A stretch of 64,000 bases of DNA from Gordionus sp. m RMFG-2023. Lineage: Eukaryota; Nematomorpha; Gordioida; Chordodea; Parachordodidae. The notes under the pieces were generated by a model, which saw only the letters and a program-made list of their open reading frames with translations, did not search any database and was not told the origin of the DNA. How positions within the stretch are numbered: position 1 is the first letter of the stretch; the number at the start of each line of letters is the position of its first letter. A program made the position numbers and the translations under genes. The stretch is from the NCBI RefSeq assembly GCF_954871325.1, contig NC_088779.1, forward strand, positions 5,954,846 through 6,018,845. The letters are read 5' to 3'. Shown here piece after piece: positions 52,605 through 62,499 of this stretch.

Positions 52605-53468
52605 ATTTTAGCCAGGGATCCAAACTGAAAAAAATATCAGTTTGGTTTAGATTCAGTTGTGGATAAAAATAACGGTTTAAGGTTCAAGTTCGGTTAGTAA
52701 AAATAAAAATATCGGTTCGGTTCGAACCTCTAAGAACCTGTTTGAACACCTTTGTATTCAAATATAAATTCGAATTTATATAGGGAAGAATATTTTTTTA
52801 TTTCATGATTAAAATAAAAAACACATTCGCAAAACCTTCATTTTTATTAATTGCACATTATAAAATAATATTTTATTTAAAAAATAAAAATATAACAAAT
52901 AAATATCAATGATTAATTTTAATATGAACAATTACTTAAAATTTTATTATTAATTCACACAATTTAATATATTTTTAAAATTTGTCTCACTCAAATTACA
53001 TTTTAAGTAGCTAAATTGTTGAAAAACATCTTTCCACACTAACTTGGGTAGCCGGCACTGCCAGTATGTTATCAGATTTGATGTGTCACTTTTAATAATA
53101 TATGTAAATAATTTATATATTGGATTTAATTTTTCTCTAGGCATTATAATTTATAAGCTATTTAAAACAAATTGTAAAATGGCAATATAATAAAGTTTAT
53201 AAAAATTATAACTGACACTTACCAATTAAATGTGATTGATAATAATAATCTTTAAAACAATTCGAATATAATTAAAAATTTTGCTATATATTAGTAAAAA
53301 CTTACACATTATTTTATAAGCATAAAATTATGACTCGTAAAGGTTCACATTTTAACAGTTCTGTCCAGGTTCAGCTAGAATTTTTTAGCGGTTTAGGTTC
53401 GATAAAAATACCGGTTATTAGCGGTTTAATGGTTTGGTTCAGGCTCTCTTTGGATCCCTGATTTTAGC
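52605..53468. mobile_element. Non-autonomous hAT element with perfect 8-bp target duplication
   Basis: The element runs from 52613 to 53460. Its ends are CAGGGATCCAAA and, inverted, TTTGGATCCCTG. The 8-bp duplication ATTTTAGC lies at 52605-52612 and 53461-53468 without a mismatch. CAG...CTG ends with an 8-bp duplication define hAT elements. Subterminal regions carry GGTTCGG/GGTTCGAACC and ACCGGTTATTAGCGG-type words. The middle has a 64-codon - strand frame (52950-53144) without a recognised domain, so mobilisation must have used a transposase from elsewhere. Confidence 0.93.
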
Positions 53469-54599
53469 ATTTCTTAGTTCCATATAAAATTCTTTTTATA
53501 ATACTGAATAAAATCTAAATTATCCTCGTATTATGACTTTAACCTGAAATTATTTAATCAAAATAGTAATTGAATTAAAACACTTAATCGAATTTAATTC
53601 TCTTCTATATAATACAAACCTTAATATTTTTAGGCCAAATTGATTTTTGATAATTTAAAATTTGATATATAAGATACAGCTTAAGATTTATTGTAATTTA
53701 TTTAGCTTTTCTATTTATTTTTTCAAGCATTATGCCATTTTTTTTTACTTTGTCATAAAAAATTTTATTCGAACTATTTATCAAATCACTGATGCAGTAT
53801 GAAATATACTAATTATATAAATATCTGAGATAATGTTTCCAATGTTTGGCTAACTCTATGCTTAGGCAGGTACTTTTTAATGGCTAGCAAAATTGATTAA
53901 GGAATTAATAAGGCACTAAATTAATGCAATATCTTTCATTCTGTCATGATGCTAATTTTGACATTTATTTTTTTTTACCGATAATTTTCCTTTTTATACT
54001 AATTACTTAAGAAAATAAAGCAATAAAATATAATAGATATAGTGTTTCTTAAAGCTTGTCTCACTTAACGCTTAGAGAGTGGCGTCATAGTATTCATTTT
54101 GTTTATAACTCAGTTTCTTTTCAGGGTTCTCATATTTGAGTGAGGAATAGATAGTCAGGCATTGTAATACCGCACTCCAGATATATAATATTTTATATTT
54201 CCCATTTTAACTCTAGGTTCATTTTAATAATTTTCTTTTTTCTTTATACTGTCTACAAATTATTATACAATTATGATCTAAAATCATTGATAAAATTTAC
54301 TGAATAAATTCTCTCAGTCACATTTTATTAAGGTTGGCCACCCTTTATATTACTATGGTGGTTAAAGGAAGACACTAATAAAGTACAAAACATTGCCATA
54401 TTTTTGAATCAGGGATTGTTTAGCCGACTCTAATAGATATTATATTAACCCGAAAAAACAATAATATATAAGAATTTTTAAGGAAGTCGGCCGAAGGTCG
54501 GTAAATATGGGATTTAAAAAACTTTCTAACCCTTATCCCCTCCTCTTGGAAATCCCTGCTACGCCAAGTAATACTATAATAAATACAAAGAAGTATATT
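53469..54599. other. Mostly non-coding; possible 149-bp CAGGGATT...AATCCCTG element
   Basis: No gene is seen. CAGGGATT at 54410 and AATCCCTG ending at 54558 are inverted, hAT-like ends around a segment with the hairpin GTCGGCCGAAGGTCGG. The flanking 8 bases do not match, so I leave this as a possibility only. Confidence 0.3.
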
Positions 54600-55684
54600 A
54601 TAATTACAAGTATTCGCGTTACACTACAAAACACTGGCTAGAGGTTTTTGAGAGATTGAAGAGAAATTTGATAAAGAGTATATAAAGGTAAATTTTTAAA
54701 ATTAGAGGCAATCCTTTGACCCAAGGAGTGGAGAATTTATTGTCTAAATTGAATGCTACATGTTCAAGTGCTGAAGGAATAAAAGCTGGAAAAAGGGCTC
54801 ATGTGTATATTTATCACACGATGGCAAATGCCCGCCTCTTTTAAAGTAATAGAAGATATTTTAGGAGGAAATAAACCCCCAAGGTACAAGAAAATTTGGG
54901 AATCGATTGCCAATAACTACTGATATTGAAAGTAGAGATCTGCAAAAGTAGGCCCGAGCCCGGCCCTGCCCGGTTCGGCCCGAATATTTTATAAAGAATT
55001 CGGATTCGGCCGGATTATTTTATAAAGAATTCGGGTTCGGCCGGATTATTTTTTAAAAAAATCGGGCTGAACCGGACTTATTATTTGATAAATTCGGGCC
55101 GAGTCGGGTCGGGCATATAACATATATCATTTATTTTGAGTAATTATAAAAATTAATTTCTATATTTAAATAATTTGAGCCGGGCCGGGCTTGCAAAACT
55201 TTTTAAAAAATATTTCGGGTTCGGGTCAGGTTGGCAAATTTTTTTAAAAATTATTTCGGGCCGGGCTTGAAAAATTAGGGCATATGAAGATCACTAATAT
55301 GAAGTATTTCTTGCACACCCATGATAAGGGCTAAAAATCTATATTCAATAGGCTTTTTAAGTTGATCTTGATTATAGATTCTAATTTAGATAGACTGAGA
55401 TAGCTAATCATTACGGATAATTTTAGTGATATATAGAAAGTTTATTGAAAAAAAATGGTAAAGAAAGAGCTATAGAAGAAAGGACTTTATATTTTCTAAT
55501 GTCTCTAAATTTATTAATTCAATCAATGGATGATACAAAGAGTGTAAGGTCTTATTATTTATGGAAGATGGACTGTAAGATAGTGGTATAGTCAGAAGGG
55601 GAGTACAATTTACATTTGCTTAAGTTTAGTGATAGGGTGGTAGTTGGCTTGAAATTTATTTTATACAAGATACTCAATCTATAA
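54600..55684 (+). pseudogene. Unrecognised element copy B: protein-like segments, interrupted by a small element
   Basis: The + strand contains open segments including GNPLTQGVENLLSKLNATCS and AGKRAHVYIYHTMANAR (about 54706-54840) and then a shifted frame with FKVIEDILGGNKPPRYKKIW (to about 54915). The element at 54933-55296 interrupts the region. After it, a 74-codon frame from 55460 to 55684 (ERTLYFLMSLNLLIQSM, then SYYLWKMDCKIVV) has a single in-frame TAG at 55589 and continues as SEGEYNLHLLKFSDRVVVGL. Codon use looks protein-like rather than random. No family was recognised. The downstream repeat links this locus to 50706-51560. Confidence 0.45.
54933..55296. mobile_element. 364-bp GC-rich inverted-repeat element (hAT-like MITE)
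   Basis: Ends read TAGAGATCTGCA on the left and, inverted, TAGTGATCTTCA on the right. The interior is packed with GGCCCG/CGGGCC and TTCGGCCGGATT words, strikingly GC-rich for this genome. Flanks ATTGAAAG and ATATGAAG are similar but not identical, so a decayed 8-bp duplication is possible. It splits the protein-like region of copy B. A relative lies at 48130-48360. Confidence 0.65.
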
Positions 55685-56235
55685 TTATATAATAAGCAGA
55701 AATGTTTGAAAAAACTTGTTTGAAAAATATACGAATAAATTAATTACATTTATAAAGTATTTTATAACATTGTAATTTGTTAATATGGTCATTTTTCCCA
55801 TCTTTAGAAATTATGATTTACTAATATTTTCATTATTTTAAATAATTGTGATTAACTAATATTGTCAATTTTAAATTATAATTTACATTTGTCAATTTTT
55901 TTTCTTAGTCAGAAGGGGAGCACAATTTACATTTGCTTAAGTTTAGTGATAGGGTGATAGTTGGTATGAAATTTATTTTATTTTATAAATGATACTCTTA
56001 ATCTATAATTACATCACACAAGCAGAAATTTAAAAAACTTGTTTGAAAAATATACAAATAAATTAATTATATTTGGTATAAAGTATTTTGTAACATTGTA
56101 ATTTGTTAATATGGTCATTTTTTCCATCTTTTAAAAATTGTGATTACCTAATATTGTCAATTATTTAAATAATTGTAATTAAATAATATTGTCAATTTTA
56201 AATTATAATATACATTGTCATTTTTTTTTCTAATC
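55591..56235. repeat. Two-copy tandem duplication, 317-bp period
   Basis: Unit 1 starts at 55591 and unit 2 at 55908, both with GTCAGAAGGGGAG. The duplicated segment begins in the last part of the protein-like frame of copy B (SEGEYNLHLLKFSD) and runs into non-coding sequence. Unit 2 is preceded by TTTTTTTTCTTAG, which looks like a 3' splice site. The tail after unit 2 (AAAATTTTGGGTTCATCATC) is shared with the locus near 51490. Confidence 0.92.
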
Positions 56236-56339
56236 TTTATAAAATTTTGGGTTCATCATCAAATCAGATGCCTACATAGTGAATTTTTTAAAAGTTATAG
56301 TTTAATAAGTGTTTTTTGGCCTTATTATATAAGATATGT

Positions 56340-56825
56340 CTAATATAGGGTATCAATTGATAGCTAATCAAAAGATATATTCAACTGAAAGTCAATCTTC
56401 TCCCCATAATGGGCGGGTCTAGGTCATGGGGGGTCAGAAATATTTTTATCAACACAAAATATCGATATGGGTATCAAATAAAAGCTAATTTAATATGGAA
56501 TGACTGAAAGTCTTCTACTTGGTCTGGATGGGTATGACTTGGTTTGAAGGGAGGTGTATAGGGGGGGGGGGGTGTAAAAAATATTTTTTTTTGATATGGG
56601 TATCAAATAATAGCTAATTTTAATATCTCTAGACTGAAAGTCTTCTCTTGGTCTGGATGGGTATGACTTGGTCTGGGGAGTGTAGAATCACTCATAGAAG
56701 GCGGGTCTTTGGGGGGTCAGGAATATTTTTATCACCACAAAATATCAACATTGGTATCAAATAAAAGCTAATTTAAATAGATTGAAATTGTTCAATTTTT
56801 GTCTTGATGGGTATGTGTCAGGCCC
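56340..56825. repeat. Four-unit degenerate satellite with GGGTATCAA core
   Basis: Units start at 56348, 56469, 56598 and 56752, giving periods of 121, 129 and 154 bp. Each begins with a form of GGGTATCAAATAAAAGCTAA, then ACTGAAAGTCTTCT, TGGTCTGGATGGGTATGA and a G-rich segment. Unit lengths vary because of indels in the G-rich part, including a run of about 12 Gs near 56560. It lies just left of the Tc1/mariner-type element. Confidence 0.85.
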
Positions 56826-56844
56826 TCAACATACAAGGTTTCCC

Positions 56845-56985
56845 ATCCAAAAAGGAAAGTCTCAATCAAAAAAGGAAAAGTTTCAAACATAAAAGGAAAA
56901 GGTCTGATCGAAAAAGATTAATCATAAAAGGAGAAGTGTCCATCAAAAAAGGAAAATTACCATTCAAAAAAAAATAATTGTAATT
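56845..56985. repeat. Tandem AAAAGGAAAAG-type motifs at the left end of the Tc1/mariner-type element
   Basis: About six copies of a 16-24-bp motif (for example TCAAAAAAGGAAAAGTTTC) stand in a row. The right end near 62765-62810 has only two or three such motifs in inverted orientation. They may be transposase-binding sites that were multiplied at one end. Confidence 0.7.
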
Positions 56986-57200
56986 TTTTTAAATTTTTAT
57001 TTTTTGTCATTTCTTTTTATTTTATTTCTAACTTTTTGCGATTTCTTTACTTTATTTGTATCTTTTCTCAATTTTTTTTCTTACTATATCTTTTCTCAAT
57101 TTTTTTTTCTTCTTATTGATAATTCTTTTAAGTATATTTAATTTTCACTAAATTTTTGGCAGACAACTTTTTTATAATAATTTTTTACATATCAAATTAT
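56925..57200 (+). repeat. Left terminal inverted repeat of the Tc1/mariner-type element
   Basis: Matches 62500-62800 in inverted orientation over about 280 bp with many small indels in A/T runs. Confidence 0.75.
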
Positions 57201-57254
57201 TTAATTACAATTACATATAATATAATAAGAAAAAAAAATTTATATTAATCATTA

Positions 57255-57540
57255 ATAATTTATCCCCTTCTACTTTTTGGAATATAGGTCTCCATATTTC
57301 TAAAATAATTTTTGGCATTTGCTTCAGATATTTCTCTTTCTCCATGCTCATTGAAACGAATTTTATTCCTCGTTACTAGGATTTTTATTTTTGACAAAAT
57401 CCTTCCAATGAAAAACACATTCTCAATAGTATTAAGATACGAGCTGCAAGGTAGTAAATATTTCAATGTATGTCCTTTTCTTTCGATCGATTCCCTAAGA
57501 ATGATTGTGATGAAATGGAACATTATCCATCACAAAAATC
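57255..57540 (-). pseudogene. Tc1/mariner-type transposase, C-terminal part
   Basis: On the - strand this part starts directly at the Gypsy-2 insertion site with MIFVMDNVPFHH (about 57508-57543), which holds the second catalytic Asp of IS630/Tc1/mariner transposases. HTLKYLLPCSSYLNTIENVF (about 57408-57470) matches the family's LPPYSPxLNPIE box with the final acidic residue. One stop interrupts the frame between them. The rest of the protein lies at 61529-62235, on the other side of Gypsy-2. The transposase would cut and paste its own ends. Confidence 0.85.
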
Positions 57541-57545
57541 ATATT

Positions 57546-57697
57546 TGATGTGTATTAAATTGTTATTTTTTGTTATTTTTTGTAAAATGTTTATTTTTAT
57601 TATGATTAAATATTTTGAGATTAATTTAAATAATAAACGCTGATTTGGATTACATTACAAAATAAAAGAATAAGAATTACTATTAAAATACATTACA
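57546..57697 (+). repeat. Gypsy-2 5' LTR
   Basis: 152-bp direct repeat beginning TGATGTGTATTAAATTG and ending AATACATTACA. The target duplication fixes the first base. Confidence 0.93.
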
Positions 57698-57730
57698 TAA
57701 AGGACGCAGTCTATAGGATTCAAACCTGTG
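57698..57730 (+). other. Gypsy-2 primer-binding region resembling the complement of a tRNA 3' half
   Basis: Directly inside the LTR the + strand reads TAAAGGACGCAGTC and then GGATTCAAACC. The complement of the latter, GGTTTGAATCC, differs by one base from the tRNA T-arm consensus GGTTCGANTCC. It stands at the right distance from an acceptor-like GACTGCGTCC. The expected TGG start is TAA here. It looks like a primer site whose complementarity extends past the usual 18 bases into the T-arm. That reading is inference. Confidence 0.45.
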
Positions 57731-57779
57731 TTACAAAGATTGGTACAACTTATTTCAAGAATTTAAAAACACACAACCA

Positions 57780-58440
57780 AGTTTAACATCATCACAAGAA
57801 AAATCTCTGTTATTAACAACAATAGGGTGTGATACGTATAAATACTGGTAAATTTATGTGCACTTGATAGTCCGGGAAACAAAGAGGTATTAGAAATACA
57901 TAATATTTTAATCAAGAATTTTCATCCTAAACCTAATATAATAGTAGAGAGATATAATTTTTATATAATCAACAAAATGATGAAAAACTAATAAACTTTA
58001 TACAAAATCGACGAAAATTAGCAACGACTGTATTTGGGGAATATTTAAATACTGCATTAAGAGATACATTTATATTTGGAATAAAAAATCCAAAAATTTT
58101 ACGATTACTATCCAAAGACGATATAGACATAAATAAAGCTATTCTATTCAGATAGCTACTGCAGTAAAAACACCAATAAAAAATACAAAATTAATACAAA
58201 ATGATGAAACTAAAATCGATCATTTAGAAGAGGAGCATAATGATAATATAAATAAAATTAAAAAAGTTGATAGATAATGAAAATCAATCAAAATCATATA
58301 ATAATTATAATGCGAGCTACAAAAAACCAAACGCCTGCGGCGGAAACCACAGAAGGGAAAATTGTTTTTCAAGAATGCCACTTGTTATAAATGCAACAAA
58401 ATTGGGCACATTTCTCGAGTCTGTTGAAAAGAATTAGTGA
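57780..58440 (+). pseudogene. gag: Gypsy-2 gag remnant with zinc knuckles
   Basis: Segments LLTTIGCDTYKYW (near 57807) and RRKLATTVFGEYLNTALRDT (near 58010) match Gypsy capsid regions, the latter with the conserved LRD-FxxGI block. Near 58340-58440 a first knuckle CGGNHRRENC is followed, in another frame, by ATCYKCNKIGHISRVC, with the Cx2Cx4Hx4C spacing. Frame breaks and stops separate the parts. A start codon could not be fixed. Confidence 0.75.
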
Positions 58441-58479
58441 ATTTTATTATAATAAAATAAACGAATATAATCCAGAATT

Positions 58480-61365
58480 TTGGGTGGATGTCAAAATAAA
58501 CAACAGCGATATAAGAATGGAATTGGATACTGGAGCTGGAGTCAGTTTAATTAACGAAATAGATTGGAAAAATAAACTTAATCATCCTGAATTAACTAAT
58601 TGCATGCTAAAACTTAAATGTTATACAGGAACCAATATACCACTATAAGGTCAAACTGTAGTAAAAGTACAATATAAAGGGCGAACATTAGAACTACCTC
58701 TCATAATTACAAAAGGATATACCAAAAATCTAATTGGAAGAAATTAGATAATTAAATTTCCCAAAATGACTGAATTGCCTGAAAGGACCATACAAATAAA
58801 TAATATTAATATACAAAATGAATTTCCTCAATTATTTACCTAAGAATTAGGCTGCCTGAAAGATTATAAGGCACAAATATATGAAAAACGAGAAACCAAT
58901 TTTCTGTAAATCACGTCCCATACTATACGCATTAAAAGATAAATTTGAAGAAGATTTAGATAGATTACAAATATAGGAGTACTAGAGAAAATTAATCATT
59001 CACTTTATGCATCACCCATAGTAATTGTTTAAAAGAAAGATAAAACATTAAGAATTTGCGGGGATTTTAAAAGAACTATAAATCAAAATATTAATATTGA
59101 TTCATATCCAATACCAAGAATCAATTTATTAGCCAATTTGGGAATTTTTAATATTGAATCTCTCAGATGCCTATTTACAAATTAAAGTGGAGGAAGAGTC
59201 TCAAAAATATCTTGTAATCAGTACACATAGAGGATTATTTAAATATACAAGACTACCTTTTGGTATATCGTCTTCTTCAGCAATATTTCAACGAGCCATC
59301 GAGTATTAAAGGGTTTTTAAGGAGTAGCTTATTATTTATATGATATTATAATAACCGGGAAAAATAGAGAGAAACACGAAACAGAATCAAGCTAAAAATA
59401 AAAAAAATGTAAATTTTACAAACAAAATGTCAAATACTTAGGACACAATATTTCAAAAAACGGAATTACAACTACTGAAAAAAATACTGAGGCAGTAAAA
59501 AATGCACCAGAACCAACAAATTTGAAACAATATTTCTAGGGTCAGCAACATACTATTCAAAATTTATTTCTAATTTTGCAGCCAAAGCCAAACCATTATA
59601 CAAATTATTAGAAAAAGCAGTTGTTTGGAAATGGACTAATGAATGCAAAGATGCGTATAAAAAAAATAAAGCAAGAAATAAGAAGTACTCTAATATTACA
59701 ACATTATGATCCAAAATTACCCATTATATTAGCAACAGATGCATCATCTATAGAAATTGTGGCAGTAATATCACATATAGAAGGGAATAAGGAGAGAACA
59801 ATTGCATTCGCCTCAAGAACACTAAATGGAGCTAAAAAATTATAGCTAAATTGAAAGAGAAGCATTTGCCATCATATTCGGGATTTCAAAATTCAATGAA
59901 AAAAAATTCACATTACAAACAGATCCAAGCCATTAATGGTGTTATTTCATCCAAGAAAAAATATACCCACAACATCAACTGCCCAAATACGGGCTTTATT
60001 ATTAGCCGGTTATCAATATGAAATAGAAGTCAAAAGTAGTAGACAAATAGCAAATACTGACATGCTATCTAGATTACCCCTAATTGGAACTCCAATATCA
60101 AAAGAAGAAGCGCTAGATTGAATACAGGTGGGAGAAACACCTTTGAATGCAAATTGAAAGAGAAACAATGCGAGATGATATACTTTCTAAAGTATACAGA
60201 TATACAATAGAAGGATAGCCAATAAACAATAATGCATGTTTAAGGGAGTACAGCCAAAGGAGAGAGGAAATTACAACTGAGAGATTGTTTATTATGGAGA
60301 ACGAAAATGATAATACCACAACAATACCGAAACAACCTGTTGGACATGATACATCAAGGATATATCGGAATGGTAAAAATGAAAATGAGAGCACGACAAT
60401 ACGTGTGGGGGCCTAATATAAACTAAGATATAGAAACCTGGGTCGAAAAATGTAGAGAATGCCAGGAACAACACGATATGCCTCAGAAGACAGCAATTCA
60501 AAATTGGCCAAAATCACCAAAAGCATGGCACCGAGTACATATTAATTATGCTGGACCATGTAAAAATCATTATTGGTTGGTAGTGATAGTTGCTAGCAGT
60601 CGCTGGCCAGAAATAGTTCCCATGACTAGCACTACAACTGAAAACACGATAAAAATATTAAGAAATATTTTTGCAAGACGGATTTCCCAAAATAATCGTT
60701 TCTGATAACGGACCTCAATTCAGCAGCAAAGATTTCAATGATTTTTGTGAAAAAAACGGAATTCAATTAGTGCACGGAAGTCCTAACCATCCTTAGACAA
60801 ACGGCATGGCCGAACGTTTAGTTCGAACTTTTAAACAGAGTATGAATAAAAGAAGTGAGAGGGATTTAGAAACCAGCCTATCTATATTGTTCATTACAGA
60901 AATACACAGGAATAAAAACTGAACAAAGTCCCGCTGAAATACTACTTAAATTTAAACTTAATTGTGAGATCAAATTTTCGAAGGGGAAACAAAAAGGAGA
61001 AGTTTGAATACTATCATCAAAAATTTCAGATAAATGAAAAAGTTTGGTCGCGCCTTTACAATAATAAAGAAAAAAAATGGGAAGAAGCCATTATTAAAGG
61101 CTCGGATCACAGCGTTATGAAGTAAGTATAGCGGGTAATACGATTATACGTCATACGGACCAATTAAGGAAATGAACAAAATGCATTAATTGAAGAATAC
61201 GAATTAGAAGAGAGTGCTGAAGTAGAAGAGAAAACCGAAGAGATAGTAAAAAGAGGATGTAATAAAAAATAACGATGAAATTAATTCAAAGAAGAGGGAG
61301 GAAGAAACAAGTCAAGATCGATATCCCAAAAGGATACGATCGAAACCAAATTGATTGGGGATAAA
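58480..61365 (+). pseudogene. pol: Gypsy-2 pol: protease, RT, RNase H, integrase; two catalytic residues lost
   Basis: Protease: MELDTGAGVSLI with DTG at 58526-58534. RT: LRICGDFKRTINQ near 59047, LSDAYLQIKV near 59160 and RLPFGISSSSAIFQRA near 59250. The catalytic box near 59340 reads YLYDIIITG where YxDD is expected, so the first Asp is Tyr. RNase H: LATDASS near 59730 and AFASRTLNGA near 59810. Integrase: CRECQ zinc pair near 60450, then RVHINYAGP near 60530, where the first catalytic Asp is Asn. VSDNGPQFSS (near 60700) and GMAERLVRTFK (near 60810) keep the other two. The tail with RHTDQLRK (near 61150) and KRIRSKPNW runs to the LTR. Stops are frequent, including TAG near 60796. The protein could not act. 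Confidence 0.92.
61354..61365 (+). other. Gypsy-2 polypurine tract candidate
   Basis: ATTGGGGATAAA lies directly before the 3' LTR. It is interrupted by pyrimidines, so it is weaker than that of Gypsy-1. Confidence 0.5.
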
Positions 61366-61523
61366 TGATGTGTATTAAATTGTTGTTTTTGTTATTTTTT
61401 GTAAAATGTTTATTTTTATTATGATTATATATTTTGAGATTAATGAATAATAAACGCTGATTTGGATTTTTTTACATTATAAAATAAAAGAATAAAAAAA
61501 CTCTACTAATAAAATACATTACA
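61366..61523 (+). repeat. Gypsy-2 3' LTR
   Basis: 158-bp partner of 57546-57697, with a few substitutions and small indels. Confidence 0.93.
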
Positions 61524-61528
61524 ATATT

Positions 61529-62235
61529 AATCATTATACAATCTTCAAAATGATTTAATATTTCATTTATAAAGCTGTTAAAATATATAACATTGCAAGG
61601 GCTAACAAGAACTTTGAATCTAAATATTCCTGCAATTGTGAGAGCCGCAATGATAGTATAATTTATTGCCTTTATCCCTTGAACATTTTTAATTGCCTTT
61701 TTATTTATTTGTGAATATCCATATAATAGCCTTATTGATATTGAAAACCCGCTCTAATCGATAAATATAAATTTTTCTTTCATATATGCTACATCTACAA
61801 ATCAATTCGCGTATTCTTTGCGAATCTCTATATTTGATTCTGTATTTTCTCTAACTGAACGTAGTAATACTCTTTTAAAGCTGTACCTAAATCCTGAGAG
61901 TAACCTGATACCGTATTTTTTGATATTTCCACATCATATCTTTCTTTAATCATTTATAACTTTTTTAAGCATAAAGTGCAATCCAAATTTATACAATTTA
62001 ATATATATTCTTCCTGCTCTTGATTTAATTTCTTGCAGGCACGTGAACTCCTTTGGGCAAGTTATATTTTTTTCCATTTTTGAGATGAGAGTAGTTAATA
62101 TTTGTCACTGTCTTATAGCTTATTTTAAAACATGATGCTATATTTTTGATACTATTCTTTTTTTAACGCGTGAATTATTAGAACTATTTCATTATTAATA
62201 TTTTTTTCCCCTTTTTACCATATCTTCATAATTTT
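61529..62235 (-). pseudogene. Tc1/mariner-type transposase, N-terminal and first catalytic part
   Basis: On the - strand the N-terminal half starts near 62235 (MKKYGKKGKKNINNEIV) with a helix-turn-helix-like but stop-rich region. FIFIDRAGFSISIRLLYG (about 61720-61780) matches the family motif around the first catalytic Asp (usually DE-GFN); here Asp is kept but the next Glu is Arg. KAINYTIIAALTIAGIFRFK follows, and the frame stops at the Gypsy-2 edge at 61528. The remainder lies at 57255-57540. Several stops precede the catalytic region, so the gene was probably already decayed when Gypsy-2 entered, or decayed after. Confidence 0.78.
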
Positions 62236-62499
62236 ATTTTTTAAACAAAAAAATTTCTTTTTAAAGTATACACTCAACAAATGGAAGTGAAGCAGACTAA
62301 AATCCTTTAGATTATAACATTTACCTCATTTTACATTTAATTTTTCATAAATCAATATAGTTAAAAAATACAAGAAAATTATTTACTTGCTAATAAATAT
62401 TAAAATTTTAAAAATATAAGAATTTTAAAATGATTATATTTTATTAATTTATATATCGTTTGGTATTACAGTTCAAACTATTTATTATAACCAAACGAT

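Larger units (their letters stand above)
57541..61528 (+). mobile_element. Ty3/Gypsy LTR retrotransposon (Gypsy-2) inserted in the Tc1/mariner transposase
   Basis: Two LTRs of 152 and 158 bp (57546-57697, 61366-61523) flank gag, protease, RT, RNase H and integrase in Gypsy order. A perfect 5-bp duplication, ATATT, lies at 57541-57545 and 61524-61528. The short LTR length is like that of Gypsy-1, and both encode a similar C-terminal H-x-DQLR tail, so the two may be relatives. Many stops and two lost catalytic residues show it is inactive. Confidence 0.95.

Noticed and set aside
54410-54558. Second hAT MITE with CAGGGATT...AATCCCTG ends
   Set aside because: The flanking 8 bases do not match, so the ends could be chance. 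Kept only as a remark.
54915-54930. TGA read as tryptophan (altered genetic code) in the unrecognised locus
   Set aside because: Reading TGA as Trp gives a slightly longer frame there, but other stops follow at once, and the other elements in the window show all three stops as ordinary lesions.
57698-57780. A complete tRNA gene on the - strand
   Set aside because: Only a T-arm and acceptor 3' strand-like part is present. No matching 5' acceptor strand or D-arm lies at the right distance.
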